Below, one piece after another: positions 17,544 to 27,581 of a DNA stretch of 64,000 bases (position 1 is its first letter; every line of letters begins with the position of its first letter). A model generated the notes under the pieces. It saw only the letters and a list, made by a program, of their open reading frames with translations, did not search any database and was not told the origin of the DNA. A program made the translations under genes and the position numbers. Origin of the DNA: Nocardioides pini (GTDB lineage Bacteria > Actinomycetota > Actinomycetes > Propionibacteriales > Nocardioidaceae); assembly GCF_026712185.1 (NCBI RefSeq), contig NZ_JAPPUX010000001.1:1178001-1242000 (forward strand), written 5' to 3'.

Positions 17544-18341
17544 CTAGTCCGTGATGTCTCGACTCCGGAAGGCGAACAATGCCGCCCCGAGCGCAGCGAC
17601 GACATAGAGGGCCCCGGTGCTCGCCGCGGCCGCGAGCGAGACGGCCTCGTTGCCACCCTGGGCGAGCGCGGTGAGGATCGCGCCCGGCAGCCAGTCGCTG
17701 ATGTCGGTGGCCACGGCTGAGATGACCGCCTCCACCAGCAGCACATAGCCGACCCCCACCCCGATGGCGACGCCGGCGGAGCGGGTGAGCGTCGCCAGGG
17801 CCAGCCCGATGGAGCCCCAGACGAGCAACGACAGGTAGAGGTGCCCGGTGGCTTCGGCCAGCACCACGAGCAGGTCGGTGCCCCACGCGTCCGGGGAGAA
17901 GCCTCCTGCCTGCGCCGCGACGGGCGCGACCGCCACGTTGACGACCAGCGCCGTGACGCAGGTGAGGGCCGTGACGAGGGCGAGAGCGATCCACTTGCCC
18001 ATGAGCAGCCGCCCCCGACGGGGCTCGGCCGCCACGAGGATGCGGACCAGGCCGGTGCTGTAGTCGCTCGCTGCCGCGAGCGCCCAGAAGGCCAGGGTGA
18101 TGACGCCGAAGAACGACGCGGCTGCTCCCAGGCCGGCGACGATGCCGTCGGGCGACAGGAGCGCAGCGGCGCTCGGGAAGGAGACGCCCGGACCGTCGGC
18201 CGGAGCGGCCCCGGACTCGTCGACGACGTTGAACATCACGAAGTTGATCAGCACGGCGAACACCACCACCAGGCCGAACCAACCGATGAGGACCGAGCGC
18301 CGACGCAGGCGCAGCAGCTCGCTCCGGACCACGCCGATCAT
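17544..18341 (-). CDS. ABC-2 type exporter permease
   Basis: The 265-aa membrane protein has about six TM segments: WFGLVVVFAVLINFVMFNVV near 20-40, then GVITLAFWALAAASDY, LALVTALTCVTALVVNVAV, LSLLVWGSIGLALATLT, VGVGYVLLVEAVISAV and LYVVAALGAALFAF. The early motif AAASDYSTGLVRILVAAEPR is typical of ABC-2 permeases that pair with a separate ATPase. Its ATG overlaps the ATPase stop by 4 bp. The substrate is unknown; regulation by a TetR repressor fits drug or lipid export. Confidence 0.85.
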   Translation of the reverse strand: MIGVVRSELLRLRRRSVLIGWFGLVVVFAVLINFVMFNVVDESGAAPADGPGVSFPSAAALLSPDGIVAGLGAAASFFGVITLAFWALAAASDYSTGLVRILVAAEPRRGRLLMGKWIALALVTALTCVTALVVNVAVAPVAAQAGGFSPDAWGTDLLVVLAEATGHLYLSLLVWGSIGLALATLTRSAGVAIGVGVGYVLLVEAVISAVATDISDWLPGAILTALAQGGNEAVSLAAAASTGALYVVAALGAALFAFRSRDITD

Positions 18342-19300
18342 CGGACGCCCTCCCGTCGGACGCCTCCGCGGAGGGCGGCACCCCGCGCGTCGGCCAGCTC
18401 GCCGTCGTCGGTGCCGGTCATCGCGAGGAAGACGGCCTCCAGGCTGTCGCGGTGCACGGCGAGCGAGCTCAGGGTGATCCCTGCGGCCGCGGCCTGGCGG
18501 TTGATCAGTGCCGCATCGGCCTCGCCGGCGACCACGCGCAGGGTGGGCTCCTCGGCGCTCACGCTCCACCCGTGCCCCTCGAGGACGTCGCGGAGAGCCC
18601 CGCGGTCGGACGCGTCCTCGGGCGCGACCGCGACGCTCGTCGTCGCCCGTCGCATCAGCTCGGACATGGGCCCGGAGAACACCAGGACTCCGAAGCGCAC
18701 GACCACGACGTAGGTGCAGATGGTCTCGATCTCCGACATGAGGTGGGACGAGACGACGACCGTGCGGCCCTCCGAGCCGAGCTGCCGCAGCAGCGTCCTG
18801 ATCTCGACGATGCCGGCCGGGTCGAGACCGTTGGTCGGCTCGTCGAGGATCAACAGCGCGGGATCGGGGAGCAGCGCCGCGGCGATCCCGAGGCGCTGCT
18901 TCATGCCGAGCGAGAAGCGTCGTACGGGCTCGTTCCCCCTCCCGGCGAGCCCGACCACCTCGAGGACCTCGTCGACGCGGCTGCGGGGGAGGCCGCGCAG
19001 CGCGGCCAGCGAGGCGAGGTTCGCCCGGGCGGAGAGTCCGGGGACGAAGGCCGGCCCCTCGATGAGCGCCCCCACCTCTGCGGCGTACGCGGTCGGGTCG
19101 TCGATGCCGCGGCCCAGGACGGTGGCCGAGCCCCCGCTCGGCGCGACCAGCCCGAGCAGCATGCGGATGAGCGTGGACTTGCCCGATCCGTTGGGGCCGA
19201 CCAGGCCGACGACGCCGCCCGCCGGCAGCTCGAGGTCGAGGCCGTCGACGGCGACCAGGGTCCCGAAGCTGCGGGTCAGGGCCTCGGTGGTGATCACCAT
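18338..19300 (-). CDS. ABC transporter ATP-binding protein
   Basis: The 320-aa ATPase has Walker A GPNGSGKS, a Q-loop region, the signature RRFSLGMKQRLGIAAALLPD and Walker B ALLILDEPTNGLDP. The D-loop and switch VVVSSHLMSEIETICTYV are also present. A C-terminal region of about 90 residues follows, as in DrrA/CcmA-type exporters. GGGGAGG lies 8 bases before the ATG. It is the first gene of the ATPase-permease-TetR operon. Confidence 0.92.
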   Translation of the reverse strand: MVITTEALTRSFGTLVAVDGLDLELPAGGVVGLVGPNGSGKSTLIRMLLGLVAPSGGSATVLGRGIDDPTAYAAEVGALIEGPAFVPGLSARANLASLAALRGLPRSRVDEVLEVVGLAGRGNEPVRRFSLGMKQRLGIAAALLPDPALLILDEPTNGLDPAGIVEIRTLLRQLGSEGRTVVVSSHLMSEIETICTYVVVVRFGVLVFSGPMSELMRRATTSVAVAPEDASDRGALRDVLEGHGWSVSAEEPTLRVVAGEADAALINRQAAAAGITLSSLAVHRDSLEAVFLAMTGTDDGELADARGAALRGGVRREGVR

Positions 19301-19315
19301 GGCAGTTCCTCCCCA

Positions 19316-19341
19316 AATGTAAGTGAGTACTCACTTACATT
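19316..19341. promoter_or_regulatory. Perfect 26-bp palindrome, TetR operator of the ABC operon
   Basis: AATGTAAGTGAGT is followed directly by its exact reverse complement ACTCACTTACATT, with no spacer and no mismatch. It lies 15 bp upstream of the ATPase ATG and just before its ribosome binding site, so bound repressor would stop initiation or early elongation. The low-GC palindrome stands out in this sequence. Confidence 0.75.
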
Positions 19342-19414
19342 CTCACGGCCTGCTCGTCCACACAAGTCCGTCGCCGAGTCGGCCATTGCGCCGGGGCGGT
19401 GGCACCATGTGCTC

Positions 19415-20662
19415 ATGACCGCGACCGACGTCTCCACCAGCTCCACTCCGGCCGTCTCCGAGCGCACGGCAGCCCACATCGAGGCCACCGAGCGCTACGC
19501 CGCGCACAACTACCACCCGCTGCCCGTGGTGCTCGCCGAGGGCGACGGCGCGTGGGTCGTCGACGTCGACGGCAAGCGCTACCTCGACTGCCTCGCGGGC
19601 TACTCGGCGCTCAACTTCGGCCACTCCAACGAGCGCCTCGTCGCGGTCGCGCGCGAGCAGCTCGGCAGGCTCACGCTGACCAGCCGCGCGTTCTTCAACG
19701 ACAAGCTCAGCGGCTTCGCCGAGGCCCTGTGCCGCCTGACCGGCAAGGACATGATCCTGCCGATGAACTCCGGCGCCGAGGCCGTCGAGACCGCCATCAA
19801 GGTCAGCCGCAAGTGGGGCTACGAGGTCAAGGGCGTCCCGGCCGGGCAGGCCACCATCATCACGATGGAGGGCAACTTCCACGGCCGCACCACGACCATC
19901 GTGAGCTTCTCCGACGACGAGGTCGCCACCTCGGGCTACGCGCCCTTCACCACGGGCTTCCGCGGTGTGAAGTACGGCGACATCGAGGCGGTCGCGTCCG
20001 CCATCGACGAGACCACGGTGGCCGTCCTCTTCGAGCCGATCCAGGGCGAGGGTGGCGTGGTCATGCCGCCCGAGGGCTTCCTGCGCGACCTGCGTGCGCT
20101 GTGCACCGAGCGCAACGTGCTGATGGTGGCCGACGAGATCCAGTCCGGTCTCGCGCGCTCCGGCAGGACGTTCGCCTGTGACCACGAGGACGTCGTCCCC
20201 GACATCTACATCATGGGCAAGGCCCTCGGCGGCGGGATCTACCCGGTCTCCGCGATCGCCGCGGACCGCGAGGTCATGGACGTCATCACGCCCGGCTCGC
20301 ACGGCTCGACCTTCGGCGGCAACCCGCTCGCGGCGGCCATCGGCACCGAGGTCGTCGCGATGCTCGAGGAGGGCACCTTCCAGGCCCGCTCGGCCGAGAT
20401 CGGCGCGCAGCTCGAGGCCGGCTTCGGCCGGCTCGTCGGCAAGGGCCTCTCCGACGTCCGCGTCCGGGGCGCCTGGGCCGGCATCGACATCGACCCGACG
20501 CTCATGTCGGGCCGGCAGATGTCGGAGGCGCTGATGGCGCGCGGCATCCTCGCCAAGGACACCCACGGCTCCACCGTCCGCTTCGCCCCGCCGCTGGTCG
20601 CCAGCGACGAGGACGTCGCCGGCCTGGTCGCCGCGGTCACCGAGATCGTCGCCGCGGGCTGA
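19415..20662 (+). CDS. rocD: Ornithine aminotransferase (ornithine-oxo-acid transaminase)
   Basis: The 415-aa class-III PLP aminotransferase converts ornithine and 2-oxoglutarate to glutamate-5-semialdehyde and glutamate. Diagnostic segments are HNYHPLPVVLAEGDGAWVVD, YLDCLAGYSALNFGH, MNSGAEAVETAIK and MEGNFHGRTTTIVSFS. FEPIQGEGGVVMPP, VADEIQSGLARSGRTFACDH and the PLP lysine at about 269 in IMGKALGGGIYPVSA follow. With proA, 5 kb upstream, it meets at the proline/arginine branch point. No SD is obvious before 19415, and the promoter is not clear. Confidence 0.93.
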   Translation: MTATDVSTSSTPAVSERTAAHIEATERYAAHNYHPLPVVLAEGDGAWVVDVDGKRYLDCLAGYSALNFGHSNERLVAVAREQLGRLTLTSRAFFNDKLSGFAEALCRLTGKDMILPMNSGAEAVETAIKVSRKWGYEVKGVPAGQATIITMEGNFHGRTTTIVSFSDDEVATSGYAPFTTGFRGVKYGDIEAVASAIDETTVAVLFEPIQGEGGVVMPPEGFLRDLRALCTERNVLMVADEIQSGLARSGRTFACDHEDVVPDIYIMGKALGGGIYPVSAIAADREVMDVITPGSHGSTFGGNPLAAAIGTEVVAMLEEGTFQARSAEIGAQLEAGFGRLVGKGLSDVRVRGAWAGIDIDPTLMSGRQMSEALMARGILAKDTHGSTVRFAPPLVASDEDVAGLVAAVTEIVAAG

Positions 20663-20815
20663 TCGCGCTGCGCGGCCCGGGCGGCCTCCACCGGGGTCAG
20701 CCCCTCCAACGGCGACCGGAGGGTGGGGGATGCGCGTCGAGGTGGTGCGCGACCAGCTCGGCGGCGTCCCCCGCGCAGGCCGCGGCGAAGGACGCCTCGT
20801 CGTCCCCGTGGGACC
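20663..20815. other. Intergenic region between convergent rocD and SDR genes
   Basis: These 153 bp lie between two stop codons. The minus strand reads as an Ala/His-rich open stretch without a convincing start or SD. I see no strong hairpin and assign no gene. Confidence 0.4.
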
Positions 20816-21577
20816 TCAGGCGATGGTGAGTCCGCCGTCGACTGGGATCGTCTGCCCGGTGACGTAGCCCGCGGCGTCGGACGCCAGCCAGACGGCGGTC
20901 GCCGCCAGCTCGCGCGGGTCGCCCTTGCGGCCGGCCGGCACGCGGGTCATGACCTGGTCGAGGTAGCCCTCGGGGTAGGTCGCGGTCATCTCCGAGGAGA
21001 AGAAGCCGGGCGCGAGGGCGTTGACGCGGATGCCCTTGCGGCCCATCCACTGCTGGGCGAGGTCGCGGGTGAGGCCGCCGAGGCCGGCCTTGGAGGCGGA
21101 GTACGCCGCCTGCGGCAGGCCGCCGGTGGTGATCCCGAGGATCGAGGAGATGTTCACGATGCTCGAGCCGGGCTGCATCACCCGGCCGCACGCCTGCGCC
21201 ATCCAGTAGCAGCCGTTGAGGTTGACGTCGATCACCGAGCGGAACTCGTCGGGCGTCTCCCGGGTCGCGGGGACGGCGGTGCCGACGCCCGCGTTGTTGA
21301 CCAGCACGTCGACCCGGCCGAACTTCGCCATCGCCTCGTCCACGAGCCGCTGGCACTGCTCGGGGTCGGCCACGTCGGTCGCGACGGTGTGCACGCGTCG
21401 GCCGGTCGATCGGACGGAATCGGCGACCCGCTCCAGCTTGTCCACACGACGCGCGCCCAGCACGACGTCGGCGCCCGCCTCGGCGAAGCAGTGGGCGAAC
21501 GCGACGCCCAGACCGCTGGAGGCACCCGTGACGATGACGACCTTGCCGTCGAGGCGGAAGAGATCCATGACGCTCAT
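20816..21577 (-). CDS. Short-chain dehydrogenase/reductase (SDR)
   Basis: The 253-aa classical SDR has the cofactor motif VTGASSGLGVAFA at residues 15-27, a helix-2 region GARRVDKLERV that favours NADP(H), DVLVNNAGVGTA and catalytic Ser/Tyr/Lys in NISSILGITTGG and YSASKAG. The C-terminal YVTGQTIPVDGGLTI is typical of FabG-like enzymes. It starts leaderless: TAGGGT (21586-21591) ends 8 bases before the ATG, and its TAG is the stop codon of the upstream MFS gene. The substrate is unknown. Confidence 0.88.
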   Translation of the reverse strand: MSVMDLFRLDGKVVIVTGASSGLGVAFAHCFAEAGADVVLGARRVDKLERVADSVRSTGRRVHTVATDVADPEQCQRLVDEAMAKFGRVDVLVNNAGVGTAVPATRETPDEFRSVIDVNLNGCYWMAQACGRVMQPGSSIVNISSILGITTGGLPQAAYSASKAGLGGLTRDLAQQWMGRKGIRVNALAPGFFSSEMTATYPEGYLDQVMTRVPAGRKGDPRELAATAVWLASDAAGYVTGQTIPVDGGLTIA

Positions 21578-21585
21578 GCCCGCTG

Positions 21586-21591
21586 ACCCTA
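21586..21591 (-). promoter_or_regulatory. -10 box TAGGGT formed from the MFS stop codon
   Basis: On the minus strand the MFS gene ends in TAG, and the next bases GGT complete a TAGGGT hexamer 8 bases before the SDR start codon. Confidence 0.55.
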
Positions 21592-22842
21592 GGACGTGCC
21601 GCTCGTCACCTCGGCCACGGGGGTGGCCGCGGCCCGCGGCAGGTCGCGCACGGACTGGGAGCAGAGCACCGCGGCACAGATCAGCGCGTACGCCACCCCC
21701 GAGCCGACGAGCACCTCGCTGGCGCCCAGCCAGAGCGCGAGGGGACCCCAGAGCAGCTGGCCGATGGGCATGGCGACGAAGGATCCGAGGGCGTCGTAGG
21801 AGTAGGCGCGCGAGAGCATGTCGTCGTCGATGTTCTCCTGCATCGCGAGGTTCCAGCCCATGGAGAAGACCTCGATGCCGGCCCCGCCCACGAAGGCGGC
21901 GAGCACCAGTGCCAGGAGGACGGGGTCGACGCCCAGCATGACCATCGGCACCGAGGCGAGGCTGATCCCGGCCATGCCCCACAGGAGGGGCCGCTCGAGC
22001 CGCACCCGCAGCAGCACCACGGCCATCACGAGTAGGCCGACCGCCTCGGCGGACAGGACGAGTCCCCAGCCCTGGCGACCGACGGCTGCGGTGTCCTCCG
22101 CGACGGCGGGCCCGAGCGTCTGCATGGTGCCGACGTGGATCATGTTGAGGACACCGAAGGCCACCACGACGACCCACAGCCACGTCGTCGACCAGAAGAA
22201 GGTCCACCCCTCGCGGAGCTCCGCGATGGTGCTGGTGGAGGCCTTCCGCTCGCGGGGCGGCACCTTCACGGGCACGAGCAGCACCGCGGCGACGAACCAG
22301 GTCGCGGCGTCGACGGCGAGCGCCCAGCCGGAGCCGATGCTCACGACGAGCAGGGCGCCGACGGTCGGGCCGAGGACGGCGAGGCCGTTGCGGGTCAGCG
22401 ACAGCAGCGCGTTGGCCGGCTGGAGCGCGTCGCGGGGGACCAGCTGCGGCACCATGCTCGCCATCGCCGGGAACGCGATGGCCGAGACCGCACCGTGCAC
22501 GACCGAGAGCACGATGACCATCCACAGCTCGGCGGCGCCCGTGATCACCAGGAAGGCGATGAGGCCCTGGGTGACGGCGGAGGCGAGGTTGGAGGCCTGG
22601 AGCACCACGGTGCGGGGGAACCGGTCGGAGATCACGCCTCCCCAGAGGAGCAGGACCACCATCGGGATGGTGTGCGCTGCCAGCACCTGGCCGAGCGCTG
22701 CCGGCGAGTCGTCGATGTCGAGCACGGCGAAGGCCAGGGCGATGTTGGCCATCATCCCGCCGAAGGTGTTGACCAAGCGCGACGCGAAGTACCACGCGAA
22801 GCTGCGGTTGCGCAGCGGTGCGAAGGAGGCTGCCCAGGTCAT
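21589..22842 (-). CDS. MFS transporter, EntS/DUF894-like exporter
   Basis: The 417-aa protein has about twelve TM segments. The N-terminal pattern RNRSFAWYFASRLVNTFGGM, WGGVISDRFPRTVVLQASNL (the MFS loop 2-3 motif) and SLTRNGLAVLGPTVGALLV fit the MFS_3 (EntS-like) exporters. A central charged loop (VPPRERKASTSTIAELREGW) separates the halves. Its ATG overlaps the upstream ArsR-type gene by 4 bp, so the pair is a regulator-exporter operon. The substrate is unknown. Confidence 0.85.
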   Translation of the reverse strand: MTWAASFAPLRNRSFAWYFASRLVNTFGGMMANIALAFAVLDIDDSPAALGQVLAAHTIPMVVLLLWGGVISDRFPRTVVLQASNLASAVTQGLIAFLVITGAAELWMVIVLSVVHGAVSAIAFPAMASMVPQLVPRDALQPANALLSLTRNGLAVLGPTVGALLVVSIGSGWALAVDAATWFVAAVLLVPVKVPPRERKASTSTIAELREGWTFFWSTTWLWVVVVAFGVLNMIHVGTMQTLGPAVAEDTAAVGRQGWGLVLSAEAVGLLVMAVVLLRVRLERPLLWGMAGISLASVPMVMLGVDPVLLALVLAAFVGGAGIEVFSMGWNLAMQENIDDDMLSRAYSYDALGSFVAMPIGQLLWGPLALWLGASEVLVGSGVAYALICAAVLCSQSVRDLPRAAATPVAEVTSGTS

Positions 22843-23420
22843 CGGCCCGCCTCGGGAGCGGAGTCGCGACCCGGCACCCAGCGGGCGGCCTCGCCCTCGA
22901 GCCCGCCGGTCATCGTGAAGGCGGTGGTGGTGGCGCTGACGTGCACGGTGTCGGGGGTGCCGGCCGGGCGGGCCTCGGCATGGAGGAGGTGGGAGGCCTC
23001 GTGCAGCAGGTCGAGGGCCCGCCGCCACGCCTCGACGGGCACCCACGCCTCGAGGTCGCTCGACGAGCCCGACCCGCGACCCGCCTCGAGCAGCCGGCGC
23101 TCCACCTCGAGCGCCGTGGCCCGGGCGTAGGCGATCCGGTCGTCGAGGGGGCTCGTGCGGTCGGCGACGTCGCGCGTGGCGTCGTACCGGTAGCGCTTGG
23201 CCACGCCGCCGCGGATCTTCTCCTCGCTCTCGACCACGAGCTCGCCGACGTCGTGGAGCTGGCGCAGGTGGTACGACGCGTTGGCGTGGGTGATCCCCAG
23301 GGCGCGGGCCACCTCGGCCGCGCTCATCGCCTCGGCGGTCAGCAGCGAGAGGATCCGCAGCCGCACCGGGTGTGCCGTCGCCCGCAGTCGCGTCACCGCG
23401 TCCTGGTCCGTCTCGTCCAT
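22839..23420 (-). CDS. ArsR-type winged-helix regulator
   Basis: The 193-aa protein has an N-terminal winged helix (residues about 8-85): LRATAHPVRLRILSLL, SAAEVARALGITHANASYHL, RQLHDVGELV. A wing KRYRY and a roughly 100-residue C-terminal domain with acidic and aromatic residues follow. The metal-binding Cys pattern of true ArsR sensors is missing, so it probably senses an organic ligand or the exporter substrate. GGAGGGTGGGG precedes the ATG. The paired 12-bp repeats at 23426-23496 lie in its promoter. Confidence 0.85.
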   Translation of the reverse strand: MDETDQDAVTRLRATAHPVRLRILSLLTAEAMSAAEVARALGITHANASYHLRQLHDVGELVVESEEKIRGGVAKRYRYDATRDVADRTSPLDDRIAYARATALEVERRLLEAGRGSGSSSDLEAWVPVEAWRRALDLLHEASHLLHAEARPAGTPDTVHVSATTTAFTMTGGLEGEAARWVPGRDSAPEAGR

Positions 23421-23425
23421 CGCCC

Positions 23426-23496
23426 CACCCTCCAAGAGTCGTTGGGCAGTAGCGTGCCGTCGCCCCGATGAACTGTCAAACACTTCTTGGAGGGTG
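23426..23496. promoter_or_regulatory. 12-bp inverted repeats flanking the ArsR-type gene promoter
   Basis: CACCCTCCAAGA (23426-23437) and TCTTGGAGGGTG (23485-23496) are exact reverse complements 47 bp apart. The gene-proximal copy overlaps the ribosome binding site, and between them, on the minus strand, lies a consensus -35 TTGACA (near 23474-23479). Two copies facing each other suggest a looped or cooperative repressor site. Confidence 0.5.
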
Positions 23497-23632
23497 ACCC
23501 GCCCGAGACCTCCCGAGCCCGACCCTGAGATGACCCTGACTCGCCCCCGGGAGGGGATGATCCCGGCTGATCGGCGTGCTTGGCTTGTCATCGACAAGGC
23601 GCGGGCACCCGGCCCGCGGAGGAGTGAGTGAG

Positions 23633-24133
23633 ATGTCCGACCAGTACCCCAGCCCGCAGGACCAGTCCGGTCAGGGCGGCTTCCAGCAGGGCGGCCACGA
23701 GCAGGGTGGCTACGCCCAGCAGCCGGAGCCCGCCTACCGCGCGGCGCCCGCCACCATGTCGGCGCAGGAGGAGCGCACCTGGGGTGCGATCAGCCACGCC
23801 GGCGCCGTGGTCGCGATGATCTGCTCGGTCGGGTTGCTGGGGTTCCTGGCCTCGATCGCGGTGTACGTCGTCCACAAGGACCGCGGGCCGTTCGTCCGCT
23901 CCCACGCAGCCAACTCGATCAACGTCCAGATCTCGATGTTCATCTGGCTGGTCGTGGCCGCGGTCCTCTACGTCATCCTCGGCCTCGTCACCCTCGGCAT
24001 CGGGTTCGTGGTCTTCCTGCCGGTCTTCGCCGTGCCGTTCGTCGTCGCCGGCGTCCTGCACGTCATCGGCGCGGTCAAGGCATGGAACGGCGAGTGGTGG
24101 AACCCGCCGTTCACCCCGCAGTTCGTCAGGTGA
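23633..24133 (+). CDS. DUF4870 membrane protein
   Basis: The 166-aa protein begins with a Gln/Gly-rich disordered N-terminus (residues 1-45, MSDQYPSPQDQSGQGGFQQ). The DUF4870 core follows: ERTWGAISHAGAVVAMICSV, YVVHKDRGPFVRSHAANSIN and two further TM segments up to VLHVIGAVKAWNGEWWNPP. GGAGG lies about 10 bases before the ATG. The family has no established function. Its 3' end overlaps the convergent nucleotidyltransferase by 8 bp. Confidence 0.88.
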   Translation: MSDQYPSPQDQSGQGGFQQGGHEQGGYAQQPEPAYRAAPATMSAQEERTWGAISHAGAVVAMICSVGLLGFLASIAVYVVHKDRGPFVRSHAANSINVQISMFIWLVVAAVLYVILGLVTLGIGFVVFLPVFAVPFVVAGVLHVIGAVKAWNGEWWNPPFTPQFVR

Positions 24134-24890
24134 GCTCGCGCAGGACCTCGTCCTGCCACGCGAACGCTGCCCGGGTCCGGACCACCAGGTCCGGCCCGGG
24201 CAGCAGTGCTTCCACCCGCTCCGCCATTCCCGCCGGCAGGTCGGTGCGCAGGTAGCGCAGCCCGAAGTCGTGGCGTGCCGGGCAGTGCCGGATGCGCAGC
24301 AGCCGCACGAGCGGCTCGACCGCGAACCGCAGGTGGAGCGAGGTGGCCTCGGCGAGGTCGTCCCGGGCGATCGCCCGCTCGACGAGCCAGGCCCCCGTCT
24401 GGCGCCGCGCGGCGGTCTGCGCCACCGCCTGCCGGCGCTGCGCCTCCATCTCCGCCTCGTCGTCGTCCTCGAGGACGAGCAGGCCGGCGGGGTCGTGCAC
24501 CACCAGCGGCACGCCGTGCCGGCGGGTGTCCATGGTGAGGCGCTCGGGAGTGGCCTGCACGACCACGTCCAGCAGCCGCGTCGGCCGGCTCAGGTCCGCG
24601 GCATCCGGTTGCAGGTGGACGAAGCACTGCCGGCCGGAGGGCCACGTCGCCTCGGGCAGCTCCCACACGTGGTCGACCGGGAGCTCGCGCCGGGCCAGGG
24701 CCAGCACGGCGTCGTACGTCGCCGTGGCGTCGCCGCTGCACCAGGCCTCGACGTCGAGGTCGGAGTGCTCGTCCCAGCCACCGGTCACCGCCGACCCGTT
24801 GACCACGACCACTTGCAGCGCCGGCACGTGCTGGGGGAGCGCGGCGAGGAAGCGGAGGCAGTCGTCGTACCTGCTCAGGTCAGCAGCCAT
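24126..24890 (-). CDS. Nucleotidyltransferase-fold protein
   Basis: The 254-aa protein carries the minimal nucleotidyltransferase motif: VVVVNGSAVTGGWDEHSDLD (GS, then DxD) at about residues 27-48. A helical C-terminal domain follows (LHLRFAVEPLVRLLRIRH, DFGLRYLRTDLP). This resembles aminoglycoside adenylyltransferases and other stand-alone DNA polymerase-beta-like transferases, but the substrate is undefined. A -10-like CATACT sits 7 bases before the ATG, so it may be leaderless. That element overlaps the start codons of the divergent leuS leader peptide. Confidence 0.72.
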   Translation of the reverse strand: MAADLSRYDDCLRFLAALPQHVPALQVVVVNGSAVTGGWDEHSDLDVEAWCSGDATATYDAVLALARRELPVDHVWELPEATWPSGRQCFVHLQPDAADLSRPTRLLDVVVQATPERLTMDTRRHGVPLVVHDPAGLLVLEDDDEAEMEAQRRQAVAQTAARRQTGAWLVERAIARDDLAEATSLHLRFAVEPLVRLLRIRHCPARHDFGLRYLRTDLPAGMAERVEALLPGPDLVVRTRAAFAWQDEVLRELT

Positions 24891-24900
24891 GGGAGCGAGT

Positions 24901-24948
24901 ATGATGTCTCTCGTGCACCAGCAGCTCCTTCTTCGACAGCCGCGCTGA
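24901..24948 (+). CDS. leuS leader peptide [15 protein letters not shown]
   Basis: A 15-codon reading frame lies in the leuS leader, with three consecutive leucine codons, CTC CTT CTT (24925-24933), and a TGA at 24946-24948. GGGAG lies 5 bases before the first ATG. A hairpin and then a terminator with six T follow within 60 bp. This is the layout of ribosome-mediated attenuation by leucyl-tRNA supply. The leader begins 10 bp from the start of the divergent nucleotidyltransferase, so the leuS promoter must overlap that gene's 5' end. Confidence 0.75.
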   Translation: MMSLVHQQLLLRQPR

Positions 24949-24975
24949 TCGGGATCTCCCACCCACGGAGACCGA
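24949..24975 (+). promoter_or_regulatory. Hairpin directly after the leuS leader peptide
   Basis: TCGG-(GA)-TCTCC and GGAGA-CCGA form a 9-bp stem with a 2-nt bulge and a 7-nt loop, starting at the base after the leader stop codon. It could be the pause or alternative hairpin. A second possible pairing, GCCGCG (24939-24944) with CGCGGC (24978-24983), would compete with it. I cannot rank these without folding. Confidence 0.5.
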
Positions 24976-24985
24976 CACGCGGCCA

Positions 24986-25008
24986 CCCCTCCATGCGAGG
25001 GGTTTTTT
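24986..25008 (+). terminator. Attenuator terminator upstream of leuS
   Basis: CCCCTC-CATGC-GAGGGG is followed by TTTTTT (25003-25008): a canonical intrinsic terminator, the only one in the window with a full T-run. It lies 43 bp in front of the leuS ATG and therefore must be read through for leuS expression. Confidence 0.85.
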
Positions 25009-25051
25009 CATGCCCGACCCCAGCATCACCCGCACCTGCAGAGGACACGCC

Positions 25052-27556
<2,505 letters not shown>

Positions 27557-27581
27557 TCCCACCACCATCTAGGGTCGCTGC

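Noticed and set aside
20663-20815. A possible small minus-strand gene after the SDR (Ala/His-rich frame)
   Set aside because: No start codon with SD or -10, no recognisable motif, and the frame merges with the SDR shadow frame.
25010-25051. An ATG at 25010 as the leuS start
   Set aside because: It lies two bases after the terminator T-run, has no ribosome binding site and adds 14 residues absent from the family. The ATG at 25052 has an SD.
24901-25051. A T-box riboswitch before leuS
   Set aside because: I looked for a specifier loop and the conserved T-box bulge sequence and found neither. The Leu-rich frame with terminator explains the region better.
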